Source: Silene noctiflora
Taxonomy: Eukaryota; Streptophyta; Magnoliopsida; Caryophyllales; Caryophyllaceae
Direction: 5' to 3'
DNA length: 21,141 nt
Assembly (NCBI GenBank): GCA_009801015.1
Contig: VHZZ01004495.1
Span: forward strand, 73,420-94,560
The first letter of the stretch is position 1. Each line of letters opens with the position of its first letter. The translations under genes were made by a program, and so were the position numbers. The notes beneath the pieces are model-generated. The model saw nothing but the letters and a program-made list of their open reading frames with translations. It made no database searches and was not told where the DNA came from. Below, one piece after another: positions 8,971 through 18,514 of the stretch.

Positions 8971-10010
8971 ACCTCTGGAAGAGGCGCATCACTTTGTGCG
9001 ACTGTTCTCGAGTTCGATTCTGACTGTGAAAGTCAGACTTGCGTTTTGTTAATGTATGTTGGTTATTTAAGTGTATTAGTGATGCTATACTCGAGGTTGA
9101 AGTGATTTAACAGTTTACATACATATGAAAGATCGTCATAAAGTAGAAACATGGATCAAAGTCGAATTTTAATAGTTTGATATGCCAAAATTGAACCATC
9201 AAAGATCCGGGTTGAATAAATGACGAAAACCCACAAATATTAGGTTATAAGGGACTTAAGTCGAAAATAAAAGAAAAATAATCTGGACACTGATATTTAC
9301 GAAAAAATAGAAAAGAAAACAAAAAAGACGAATCAATTGCTACTCGAGGAAGAAGAAGAAGAGCAGCAGCAGACTAAGTGCCTCTGGAAGAGGCGCAGCA
9401 GATGCTATGTTTGTTCCAGAAGGCGCATCTACTGATGCGAATCTTCTCCACGGTCTTTCCCTGTTGATTCATCAAAAATGGTTAAAAAACTTGCGATTTT
9501 GAAAGCATATTTACGGCGTAGACTCTTACATGATTATAAATACATAAAATAAAATACAAATGGGATTTACACCCTCAGGCTTACATGTTTGCGAAGCAAA
9601 AAATGACTTAATTCGACGATCTAATGAAGATGCCCTTTGAAAAAGGATTTTAGAAAACAAGTTTGATTAATTAAATTGATTGATTTTGGTGTAGTGGTCA
9701 AATTGGTAAGTCTATCCAAAACATGACTGGTACCTAGAATGATCTAGGCTTATATGGTCGAGAATGCTCAAGAACGTAGGCGTCGTAGAAATAGCACGTG
9801 GTCTTAGAATGCAAAAAGAGAGAAGAGAAAGGGCGGACACTCGTGTGAATAATATGTGAGGCAGAGGCCGCTATTTATACTAATCACGAGGTGAGAGTTT
9901 TGGAAGGATTAAAATATGGAAATAAATCCAGGAAAATATGGACGCTGCTGGAAACAAGCCCCGGAAAAGGCGCAGCAGGTTGTATGCCCTCTCCTAGAGG
10001 CGTTTCTCCT
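8971..10010. repeat. Dispersed GC-rich motif CTCTGGAAGAGGCGCAGCAG
   Basis: Copies lie at 8971-8990 (ACCTCTGGAAGAGGCGCATC), 9381-9401, 9414-9430 (TTCCAGAAGGCGCATCT) and 9958-9979 (GCCCCGGAAAAGGCGCAGCA...), with a looser one at 9989-10010. The core CCTCTGGAAGAGG is an interrupted palindrome. All lie inside the Tat-like LTR, which is otherwise AT-rich. Confidence 0.7.
9872..9879 (-). promoter_or_regulatory. TATA box of the Tat-like LTR
   Basis: The - strand reads AGTATAAATAGCGGCC, a strong plant TATA context, about 520 bp into the LTR. Transcription would start near 9845. Confidence 0.7.
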
Positions 10011-10401
10011 TCAGTTGCGGAGATTTTCGTGTTTTCAGAATTTGCAAAGGATTTGTTTTCCTTATTTCGTCAAAATAAGATATTTTCGAAATCTTAAGAA
10101 TATTTGAGATATTTTAGGATTCTTAAAAATATCCCGACTCAAATTTGAGACGGTTTTTGAGAAAATGATGATGGTTTCCGAAAATGAAAACGGTTTTTGA
10201 CCCCGACTCCAAATGTACTTTAATTACTGCCAAAACGACCGTATCGGAGCGTAGATGGCAATGAAGGGGTTAACATGACTATTTAATCAATCGTTTGACA
10301 TCGAATTAATAGAATGTTGTAATAAAGCTTCGTGTATTAAACATGCGGTCCAATCATCATCGGGTGTTTGGCGAAGGGTGCAGAAACGAGGTATCTGCAC
10401 A

Positions 10402-11240
10402 GTCCGAGTTTTAATGCGAGCAAATTCATCAATATATGGTTGTATAGTTTCTCACCTCAATTCCTAGTATTGGTCTCATTGATGTAATAGTTTGCTCAAA
10501 TAGTTGGTGTTGTCTAATGGTTAGCTTTGCAATTGTATTTTTTTTTTCATCAAATGAAATTAAAGGATAACTTTTTGCAAAAAAAATAAAAAAATAAAAA
10601 AATAAAAAATTCCATGTTGAAATCATACACCAAATTGTGTATGTCAAAAATTTGTGCTCTTAATTGGGTCAATAATTTGATTTTTGTGCTTGTTGTTTGG
10701 TTTAATTGATCAACAAAGGCTTAATCTTTATTGTTAGTGCTAGATTTTGTCTTGCATTTGAAAATTTTGTCTTAAAAATCCGCCTTAAAATTTCGAAATT
10801 TAGAGTGCTCATGCCCAAATTTTGATTTTTGTCATGTGTGCAACTTGGTTTAGTTGTGCTATAAGACTACTTTCTTTGTTAGTAATGCTATACATTGTCT
10901 TGAAACGAAAATTTCACCTCCAGATTATGACCCAAAATTTTTGAAACATCTACCTATGAACAAATTTTGATTTTTGCACTTTAAACTTCGTTTAATTGTG
11001 TTATAAGGCTATACACTTTGTGGGTGTTACTATATATTCTCATAAGTTGAAAACTCCGTCTTAAATGTGCAACCAAATTCTCGAAAATCTCATGTTAAAC
11101 ATAGCCAAATTGTGATTTTTATACTTAAAACATGGTTTAATCGTCTCATGTCACCTTAAATCCTTGTCAATAATGTATCGTATTGTCTTACACCGAAAAT
11201 TTGTCTCAATTATGGCCCATGAGTTTCGAAAATCTCTAGT
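10402..11240 (+). other. AT-rich leader of the Athila-like element, left part
   Basis: Non-coding and AT-rich, with an AAAAAAT simple repeat (10579-10609), then four copies of a 145-bp tandem repeat. It continues on the other side of the nested CRM-like element at 18058. The LTR of the Athila-like element is not seen. The Tat-like LTR begins directly to the left. Confidence 0.5.
10579..10609. repeat. (AAAAAAT)n simple repeat
   Basis: A-runs separated by single T bases, about four units. Confidence 0.9.
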
Positions 11241-11245
11241 ACACA
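10620..11245 (+). repeat. 145-bp tandem repeats, copies 1-4
   Basis: The anchor GATTTTT within CAAATTTTGATTTTTG recurs at 10679, 10824, 10969 and 11114, a spacing of exactly 145 bp each time. Each copy also shares words like TTGGTTTAATTGTG, TTATAAGGCTAT, ATTGTCTTGAAACGAAAATTT and AATTTCGAAAATCTC. Copies are diverged. The nested element lies in the end of copy 4. Confidence 0.8.
11241..11245. repeat. Target site duplication ACACA (left)
   Basis: Matches ACACA at 18053-18057. Five bases is the size expected for Ty3/gypsy integration. Confidence 0.8.
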
Positions 11246-12463
11246 TTCAAAGTAATACCCAGGGTCTCGATAGAAATTGTAGTAACTTTGACAAGAACTC
11301 AGACAACACTTCTCAGAATGCAACAAAGTTTACAAATTTGGATAAAATACCAAATGGCTTCCAAAATTCATGAAATTTTGTGATAATTAACTTCAGCACA
11401 TAAACTAATTCTGAGCAAATTTTAAGGATTTTCTATGGATTCTAAGTATTTTTAATAATTCAACAAACTCAGTCTGATAGTAGAATGAAGACAGGATGAT
11501 TGTTGTGAAAATTTTCTGTGAAATCAAGCTGTTAAATTGGGATATAATTATCAACTTAATTCCCAAGCAAGTACATGAAATTAAATAAATAGTTTTGGAC
11601 AACCTAGACTGAATTAATCAACCAAGCACAAACCAATTCAGTTTAAGTCAACAGTAGAACTCAGACAAACCAAGCAAGCATATGTTTGTTCAAGCCTTAC
11701 CACCAGGTACTTAATCAATACCCAAGCAAGCACAGGATGTCCCTAAGCCGGACTAACAACTATTGAAATTTGCACGAGTTGATAAGATATAATTGAGAGA
11801 AATGTCAGGTTTTCATTTGATAATCAGCTGCCTCAATGCAGATGAGGTAAAGGTCCTTATATAGGCCTCTCGTTGATGTTTCAGTAGAAAATAACTCTAG
11901 GATTCTCATCTAAGGGCCAGGATTAATTCTTAGGATATAAACAAAGCTCTTAATTTATCTTACAAACGGCTATAAAATAAACTGATGCAAGTTAAAAAGG
12001 AGACAGAAGAGATTGCAGGTGACAGTGACAGGTTGTGCATTTAGCAGTTGGTTTTCTTTAGCATGGAGTAGAGGACGAGTTTCATTAATTCATTCCTTGG
12101 CTTTTTCTTGGTGATATCTAAGGAAAATGGCAAGACATTGCAAAAAGAACTTTTGAAACCAACTCCCCCTTGCTTAACCAAAAATGACAAATTGTCATTT
12201 ATGTTTTTCCTGTCTTCTTCTGCAGTCAGTTTCAACTTGTTTTTTCTGTGATTTTCAAAGTGAATGTCCCTGGCTCCCTAGGACTTTTCTGGACTCAATT
12301 GAACAAACCTTTAGCTGGCCATGGTGGCAGGTTGTTGTTTGGATTGTACTGGCACCTGTTGGCCTCCAAAGAAGGCCATGTAGTAGTTGTTGTCTGGCCA
12401 TGGTCAGTGGAATTATTGCTTGGCTTCTGGTCTGAGCTAGCTTGATCCTCAGCTTCTACTACA
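11246..12463 (-). repeat. 3' LTR of the CRM-like element
   Basis: 1218 bp, the same length as the right-hand copy at 16835-18052 and clearly homologous over its whole length. On the - strand it begins TGTAGTAGAAGC. The left edge is set by alignment with the other LTR and by the ACACA duplication. A TATA box lies at 11856-11863. Confidence 0.88.
11856..11863 (-). promoter_or_regulatory. TATA box in the 3' LTR
   Basis: The - strand reads GGCCTATATAAGGACC, a strong TATA context. The homologous place in the other LTR is 17455-17462. Confidence 0.65.
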
Positions 12464-12582
12464 ACCTCTGCTGGTTGAACTGGACTTGTCCTCAAGCCTG
12501 TAGCCTCCTCATCATCTGAATCATAATATGGACTAACATCTCCCACATTAAAGGTGTCATGCATCCCATAGTCACGAGGCAA
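12295..12582 (-). pseudogene. Polyprotein C-terminus running into the 3' LTR
   Basis: The frame starts MPRDYGMHDTFNVGDVSPYY. It matches the last part of plant Ty3/gypsy integrases, where 'LP-x-[DE]-x-x-[IV]-x-x-x-FNV-x-D-[LV]-x-P-[FY]' is the common wording. It then becomes acidic (DDEEATG, VVVEAEDQ) and Ser/Thr/Gln-rich, and continues about 168 bp beyond the LTR edge at 12463. In CRM elements the integrase tail with its CR motif is known to be encoded partly in the LTR, so this overlap supports a CRM-like assignment. I did not recognise the CR motif itself with confidence. Confidence 0.6.
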
Positions 12583-12599
12583 GTCAACCTTGTATGAAT

Positions 12600-13790
12600 T
12601 TGAACCAATTTTTTCAATAATTTCAAAGGGGCCATCTATTCTTGGCCCTCCTCCTTGCTGGAAACCTTTCCTTTCTCAAATGAACCCTGAACAAGTCCCC
12701 TGCCATAAATTCTTTCTTTTTTCTAGGGATCTTGGATTGTTTCTTATACCTTCCATTAGCCTTCTCAATCTGTTTCTTGACTGATTCATGTAGTTTCAAC
12801 ATCTTTTCAGCTCTGGCCTTAGCATCAAAATTCATCTCCTCTCTTGGCACATTGGATAGTTCTAAGGGAATGAGTGGATTGATCTCATAGACTATCTCAA
12901 ATGGAGTGTGACCAGTTGCAGCAGATGGTGCTCTGTTGAATGCAAACTCAGCGGTAGCTAGTTTTAGATCCCAGTATTTTTATCTTTAACTAACAAGACA
13001 CCTCAGTATCCTTCCCAAAGTTTTACTTGTGACCTCAGTCTGAGGGTGGTGAGATGTGCTGAATAAGAGCTTAGTTTTCAGGAGCTTCTGTAGGGTTTTC
13101 CAAAAGTAGCCCATAAGCTTTATGTCCCTATCTGAGACAATTTTCTTTGGAACCCTATGTAGTCTCACAATCTATTTTAGGTAAAGCTCACCAACACTGG
13201 CATCATCCTCAGTTTTCTTGCATGCCACAAAGTGTGCTATTTTACTGAACCTATCAACAACAACCATAATAGAATTCTTCCCTCTCTATATCCTAGGCAA
13301 TGCAACAATAAAATCCATGCTCACATCTTCCCACGGCTTGACTGGCACTGGCAGTGGTGTGTATGGCCCAGCCTGGAAAGAGATCTTGGCTTGTTGACAC
13401 ACTGAACATCTTTTGAGAACATTCTGAATGTCACCCATCATTTTGGGCCAATAGAACTAGTCTTGGAGTAGCTCCAGTGTCTTTTGGACCCAAAAATGTG
13501 TTCCCAAGCCTCCTGAGTTCACTTCCCTTATCATTAAGTCTCTGTAATAACCCTTTGGTACACATAGTTTGTTGCCATGGAATAAGAATTCTTCCTGCAA
13601 CAGATACTTGCTTCCTAGAGCTCTATGTCCCTCATTTTGAGCTATCCAATCTTCAAAGAAATGACCCTGCTTCCCATGGCTATCAACAAGGAATGCGTCC
13701 TGGATAAGGCATCTGCCAACCCATTTTTCATTCCCTCCTTATACTTGCTTGAGAATGTGAATGACTGTAGGAACTCCACCCACTTGGCAT
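12600..13790 (-). pseudogene. Integrase region of the CRM-like element (broken)
   Basis: Blocks read on the - strand, in order: a zinc-binding end RCSVCQQAKISFQ (about 13375-13415); the first catalytic block WEDVSMDFIVALPR (about 13300-13342) followed by MVVVDRFSKIAHFV (about 13225-13270); the second, RVPKKIVSDRDIKL (about 13114-13155), and FSTSHHPQTE (about 13030-13065); then AGDLFRVHLRKERFP (about 12660-12710), the C-terminal DNA-binding part. In intact relatives integrase inserts the DNA copy into the chromosome, making a 5-bp duplication as seen here. Broken in several places. Confidence 0.8.
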
Positions 13791-13799
13791 GCCTATGGC

Positions 13800-14267
13800 T
13801 CAATTTGTGCTGGCATTAATATATTTTAGGGCTTCATGATCTGAATGCAGCACTAATGGTTTAGGTTTCAGATAGTGACTCCAATGCATGAGAGTCCTGA
13901 TAATGGCATAGAACTCTTTGTCATAAGTCGAATATTTCAGCTTAGCTCCATTTAATTTCTCAGTGAAATAAACCACTGGTTTTTGCCCTTGGATTATGAC
14001 TGCTCCTATGCCAACACCACGGGTATCACATTCCACCTCAAATAATTGATCAAAATATGGTAATTTTAATATTGGGGTTGCACACATTAGTGTCTTGATT
14101 TTCTCAAATGCTTGCTGAGCATTTTCAGTCCACTGAAATCCCCCTTTCTTCATACATTCAGTAATTGGGGCAACAATGGAACTGAAATGTTTAATGAATC
14201 TTCTATAGAAGGAAGCTAATCCATGGAATCCCCTCACCTTAGTTTTTGTTTTTTTGTGAGAGGCCAA
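13800..14267 (-). pseudogene. RNase H region of the CRM-like element (broken)
   Basis: This frame begins with the end of the RT connection part (VRGFHGLASFYRRFIKHFSS) and continues into Ty3/gypsy RNase H: FEVECDTRGVGIGAV, YSTYDKEFYAIIRTL and VLHSDHEALKYI are the three best conserved blocks, holding the acidic metal-binding positions. RNase H removes the RNA strand during reverse transcription. It directly follows the RT region and belongs to the same polyprotein. Confidence 0.88.
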
Positions 14268-14290
14268 GTTTGGATTGCCGCAATTTTTTC

Positions 14291-15031
14291 CTAATCAACT
14301 AATATCCCTATTCCTGATACAATGTACCCTAAAAATGTCACTTCTTCCACTATGAAGGTATATTTCTCCAACTTACCAAATAGTTTATGATCCCTAAGAA
14401 TTCTGAAAACCATCTCAAGATGCTTAAGGTGATCATTCTTCTTACTGTTGTAAACCAGTATATCATCAAAGTAAACCACAGCAAACTTGCCTAAGCATGG
14501 CCTCAGCACTTCAGTCATCAATATCATGAATGTGCTGGGTGCATTTGACAATCCAAATGGCATCACAAGCCATTCATATAACCCATGATTAGTCTTGAAT
14601 GTAGTTTTTCTTTCATATCCTTCTCTGATTCTCATTTGGTGGTACCCTTGCCCGAGATCAATCTTAGAAAATATTCTGGCACCACTCAATTCATATATCA
14701 TGTTATATAACCTAGGGATTGAGAACCTATACTTGACAGTGATGTTATTGTTGGCCCTACTGTTAGTACACATTCTCCAAGTTCCATCCTTCTTGGGAAC
14801 AACTAGTATAAGGACTGCACAAGGGCTTAGGGATTTCCTGACAAAGCCCTTGCTCATGAGCTCCTCAGTCTGTTGCCGTAAGACCTTTATCGCAGTTGGA
14901 TTACATCTGTAAGCTGGCCTGTTTGGAAGCACAGAGCCTAGAACCAGAGTAATGTGGTGTTCAATCCCTCTCAGTGGAGGTAGCCAACTAGGAAGTTCTG
15001 GGGGAAACACATCCTTATATCTGTGTGTCAA
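14291..15031 (-). pseudogene. Reverse transcriptase region of the CRM-like element (broken)
   Basis: About 246 residues with the classic order of plant Ty3/gypsy RT: DVFPPELPSWLPPLRGIEH before the domain, ELMSKGFVRKSLSPCAV, VPKKDGTWRMC, FSKIDLGQGYHQMRI, YEWLVMPFGLSNAPSTFM, the catalytic VVYFDDILVY, and FLGYIVSGIGI. Wording such as LRGIEH, SLSPCAV and YEWLVMPFGL is typical of chromoviruses and especially CRM. It is the best preserved part of the element. It copies the element RNA into DNA using the tRNA primer. Lineage is judged from memory of related proteins, not from a search. Confidence 0.9.
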
Positions 15032-15990
15032 TGGCTACACTTTCTTAGGTATCTCAGAAACCTCCTTCTCACTTACCTCTTTTGACAGTAACAATATCAC
15101 AGCTTGTTCTTGTTTCAATTCTTTTATCATGGCTGCCTCAGACAAGAACAACACCCCACTAATCTCTTCAGGCATGCTAGGACTCCCATAATTTCTCTAG
15201 TTAAGGGGCAATAGGTTCAGTGTGACCTTCTTGCCCTCATGCTTGAAGCTGTAAGTGTTCTCCTTTCCTTGGTGGATTGTGTTTATTTCAAACTCCCATG
15301 TCCTCCCTAACCGCAGGTGGAAAGCATACATTGGGAGAACATCACACATCACCTCATCCTTGTATACCTTACCAATTGAAAAAGATACAAGACATTATTT
15401 GTCAATTCTCACCTCATCTCTTTTGTTCAACCATCTCAATTTATATGGATTTGGATGATCTTAGGTGGGTAAACTCAACTTATTGACCAAGGTGGTAGAA
15501 GCTACATTAGTACAGCTCCCTCCATCTATGATCATGTTACATACTCTCCCCTGAACTATGCATCTACTTCTGAAGATCAAGGATTTCTAATCAGCTTCTA
15601 ATGGAGCCTGTTGTGAGTGCATGACCCTCCACAAGACCAAACTCTGCCCTGTGTCAGGGTGGGCAACAACATGATCTTGATTTGGTTCCTCCCTAATTTA
15701 TGCCTCAGTTATGACCAAGTTCTCATCTTCCTCGTACTTAACCAGAACCTCTATTTCCCACTCTTCCTCTTCCATTGCTGTCAAGGTTCTATTAGAAGGA
15801 CAATCCTTCTTAAAATGCCATATCCTTGGAATTGGAAACATTTGATCCTTTCCCTGGATAAAGGTGGGTTAGTCTTAGAGTTTATAGATCCCTTCCCCTT
15901 GTCTCCTGTAGGTTGGGTCACTGGTCTAGCTGTCTCATCAATCTTGACACCAGAGTAAGGCCTATAAACAGGTTAAGGTTTAGGCACAAT
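15032..15990 (-). pseudogene. Gag end, zinc knuckle and protease region (broken)
   Basis: On the - strand a protease block CNMIIDGGSCTNVAST (about 15495-15545) is followed by LVNKLSLPT. 'D-x-G-[SA]' followed by 'xx-N' is the retropepsin-like active-site context of plant Ty3/gypsy elements. Before it (about 15790-15850) lies a zinc-knuckle-like stretch, read with low confidence. Between protease and RT (15032-15440) is linker sequence with no clear motif. The region is more degraded than RT. Confidence 0.65.
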
Positions 15991-16757
15991 GGGTTTATCC
16001 TTTCCCATTTTTTCCACTATGAGAGCTAGATTCACTACATCATCCTATGACTGTTGTGGTTGCATCCTGACTCTACTATAAATGCCATTAACTAACCCTT
16101 CCAGAAACCTAGCAATTCTTTGTTCTGGTTTTTCATTTATTTCACATAGAAGGGTCAACTGCTCAAACTCTCTTAAATAAGCCTCAAAAGTTTTCTCATC
16201 TTTCCTGAGCTTAGACAGTTTGATAACCAAGTCTTGAGTGTAATCGTTGGTGACAAACTTATCCAACAGTTTCTTTTTCAGTTTGGATCAAGACCTAAGA
16301 GGTTCATTTCCCTCTTTCATTCTCTAATGCTTAAGGTTGTCATACCATAGTGAGGCATATCCTTTTAATTTTAAAACTAATATCAGTGTAGTTTTAAGAT
16401 TTAAAGTCCTTTTCAACATCCCTAATCCATTCTAATAGGTCATCAGGGTTAAGAATACCAGAAAAATCAGGGATCTCTACCTTCAGGTGTTTGTATGTCC
16501 CTTCATCTATCTCAGCATGGCTCCTTATGCTCTCATCTGACTCAGACCATTCTTCTTTCTCATGGAGTGGTTGTCCTCTCTCTGCTCCCACAAAGAAGCC
16601 TCTGACCCTGCCTCTACCTCTTCCTGGTGGCCTTCTCCTAGGATCAGGATCTGGGATCCTCTCCATAACTGCATTCATAGCATTAACCATCTCATTGAAA
16701 GTTCATGCTAATTGATCTATCTTTGCTTCAATACCAGCAAGTCTCTCTTCACTCATG
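15990..16757 (-). pseudogene. Gag of the CRM-like element (broken)
   Basis: The probable start is the ATG at 16757 (MSEERLAGIEAKIDQLA). Then come an Arg/Gly/Pro-rich stretch RRRPPGRGRGRVRGFF (about 16580-16640), an acidic stretch, and KVEIPDFSGILNPDDLLEWI (about 16410-16475), which matches the 'L-K-[VL]-x-IP-x-F-x-G-x-L-x-P-[DE]-x-[FL]-[LD]-W' entry of plant chromovirus Gag. EAYLREFEQLTLLCEINEKP and RIARFLEGLVNGI (about 16080-16190) are its later part. Gag would form the particle. Confidence 0.78.
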
Positions 16758-16818
16758 GTTTTTTTTTTGTGTTTTTAATGAAGGTAGGGATAATGAACTC
16801 ACACTTCTATCAATCAAA

Positions 16819-16831
16819 GCTCTGATAACCA
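16819..16831 (-). promoter_or_regulatory. Primer binding site of the CRM-like element
   Basis: The - strand reads TGGTTATCAGAGC, close to the initiator-Met PBS TGGTATCAGAGC, three bases after the LTR end CTACA. Confidence 0.8.
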
Positions 16832-16834
16832 GGT

Positions 16835-18052
16835 TGTAGTGTAATATCCAGGGTCTTGACATAAATTGTAGTAACTTTGACAAGAGCTCAGACAACACTT
16901 CTTAGAATGCAACAACGTTTTCAAATTTGGATAAAATACCAAATGGTGTCCAAAATTCATGAAATTTTGTGATAATTAACTTCAGCACATAAAATTATTT
17001 TGAGTAAATTTTCAGGATTCTCTAAGAACTCTAAGTATTTTTAATAATTCATCAAACTCAGTCTGACAGTAGAATGGAGACAGGATGATTGTTGTGACAA
17101 TTTTTTATGAAATCAAGCTGTTAAATTGGGATATAATTATCAAATTAATTCCCGAGCAAGCACAGGAAATTAAATCAATAGTTTGGGACAACCTAGACTG
17201 AATTAATCAAGCAAGCACATACCAATTCAGTTTCAGGTAACAGTAGGACTCAGACAAACCAAGCAAGCACATGTTTGTTCAAGCCTTACCACCAGGTACT
17301 TAATCAACACCCAATTAAGCAAAGGATGTCAATAAGCCGGACTCATAACTACTGCAATTTGCACGAGTTGATAAAATTTAATTGAGAGAAATATCAAGTT
17401 TTCATTTGATAATCAGCTGCCTCAATGCTGATGAGGTAAAGGTCAATATATAGGCCTCTCCTTGATGTTTCAGTACAAAATAAACCTAGGATTCTCATCT
17501 AAGGGCCAGGATTAATTCTTAGAATACAAACAAAGATCTTAATTTATCTTACAAATGGCTATAAAATAAACTGATGCAAGTTGAAAAAGAGACAAAAGAG
17601 ATTGCAGGTGACAGTGATTGGTTATGTATTTGGCAGTTGGTTTTCTTTGTCATGGAGCACGAGGACGAGTTGCATTAATTCATTACATGACTTGATCTAG
17701 GTGGTATCTGAGGAAAATTGAAAGACAATGCAAAATAAATTTTGAAAACAGCTCCCCCTTGCTTAACCACAAATGGCAATTTACTTTATGCTTTTCCTGT
17801 CTTCTTCTGCAGTCAGTTTCAACTTGTTTTTTCTATGAGTTGCAAAGTGAATTGGCCCTGGCTCCCTAGGACTTTTCTGGACTCAATTGAAAAAAAATTC
17901 AGCTGGCCATGGTGGTAGCTGGTGGTTTAGCTTGTACAGGTACCTATTGCCCTCCAAATAGGGTCCCTACAATGGTTGTTGTCACGCCATGGTCAGTGTG
18001 ATTGTTGCTTGGCTCCTGAGATGAGCAAGCTTGGACCTCATCTCCTGCTGCA
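16835..18052 (-). repeat. 5' LTR of the CRM-like element
   Basis: 1218 bp. On the - strand it begins TGCAGCAGGAGATG and ends TATTACACTACA, giving TG...CA ends with short inverted termini (TGTAG in the left LTR, CTACA here). Homologous end to end with 11246-12463. A TATA box (TATATATT on the - strand) lies at 17455-17462. Confidence 0.88.
17455..17462 (-). promoter_or_regulatory. TATA box in the 5' LTR
   Basis: The - strand reads GGCCTATATATTGACC at the place matching TATATAAG in the other LTR. This would drive the element transcript. Confidence 0.6.
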
Positions 18053-18057
18053 ACACA
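18053..18057. repeat. Target site duplication ACACA (right)
   Basis: Identical to 11241-11245 and adjacent to the LTR end. Confidence 0.8.
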
Positions 18058-18290
18058 TGACCTTATTTTGATTTTCTACACTTTGGACCTAATTTACTTG
18101 CCTTATGATGCTTCAAACTTGGTTAATGGTATGAAGTATTATTAGGAAGTCCAAATGTGTCTTAATACCTTCAAAATTTCGAAATGGGTAATGTGCATAC
18201 CCAAAGTTTTGATTTTTGTATGTTCAATCCTTGTTCTAATTGTGTCAAAGATTTTGACAATTACTAAAAATTTTGCGTATTGCTTTGAAT
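18058..18290 (+). repeat. 145-bp tandem repeats, copies 5-6
   Basis: The anchor GATTTT(T) recurs at 18070 and 18211 (141 bp apart). Counting across the excised element, copy 5 lies 144 bp after copy 4. Shared words include ATGACC...ATTTTGATTTT, CTTGGTTAATGGT and AAAATTTCGAAATGG. Confidence 0.78.
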
Positions 18291-18514
18291 TGGGATGAAT
18301 TGTTGCATAATTTCGTAAAGACTTCATTTTTCCATAAAATTGTGTTTTGAGAAAACCTTAGTTTGATGAAAATTAAGGGAAACCATGTCACATTTTCCTT
18401 CAAATTGTTAATTTATCAATTGAGAGTGTTGAAAACTTTTCATCCATTCCCAAAGTTATCTTTCATTTTTATCTTTTCTATCCGATGTCTTGTTATGTGA
18501 ATCAATTTTATAGC
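18291..18514 (+). other. AT-rich leader end before the Athila-like gag
   Basis: No coding signal. The sequence changes from AT-rich to GC-richer at the ATG near 18515. Confidence 0.5.

Larger units (their letters stand above)
5010..10399 (-). mobile_element. Truncated Tat/Ogre-like Ty3/gypsy element (fossil)
   Basis: Read on the - strand, the order is LTR (10399 to 8196), primer binding site, long leader, and gag-like region with zinc-knuckle-type blocks, ending without visible pol. The LTR start TGCAGATACCTCGTTTCTGC and the PBS TGGCGACTCCCCTG are of the kind found in Tat/Ogre elements. The gag region is broken in many places. The left boundary near 5010 is approximate and no second LTR is present, so the 3' half is lost or the relic is a gag-only derivative. 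Confidence 0.7.
8196..10399 (-). repeat. 5' LTR of the Tat/Ogre-like element
   Basis: About 2.2 kb. On the - strand it begins TGCAGATACCTCGTTTCTGC and ends GTCCACA next to the PBS. TG...CA ends and the large size fit Tat-lineage LTRs. It carries a TATA box (9872-9879), at least four copies of a GC-rich motif around CTCTGGAAGAGGCGCAGCAG, and a second copy of the PBS core at 8350-8359. The outer edge could be 10401 instead of 10399. No partner LTR exists in the window to confirm the edges. Confidence 0.7.
11246..18052 (-). mobile_element. CRM-like Ty3/gypsy chromovirus, both LTRs present (fossil)
   Basis: A 6807-bp element on the - strand: 5' LTR 16835-18052, PBS, gag, protease, RT, RNase H, integrase, 3' LTR 11246-12463, flanked by ACACA on both sides. 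The order protease-RT-RNase H-integrase defines Ty3/gypsy. RT wording, an initiator-Met-type PBS and a polyprotein frame that runs into the 3' LTR suggest the CRM lineage. Complete in layout, but coding parts are broken in numerous places (on the order of ten or more). By my hand count about 25 of the first ~310 LTR positions differ (about 8%), suggesting insertion a few million years ago, depending on the rate used. Confidence 0.85.

Noticed and set aside
12184-12445. Two overlapping + strand frames of 65-83 codons
   Set aside because: They are antisense to the CRM-like LTR and polyprotein end. Hydrophobic residues come from composition and there is no counterpart motif.
14595-14912. 105-codon + strand frame
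   Set aside because: Antisense shadow of the reverse transcriptase region, which carries clear conserved motifs on the - strand.
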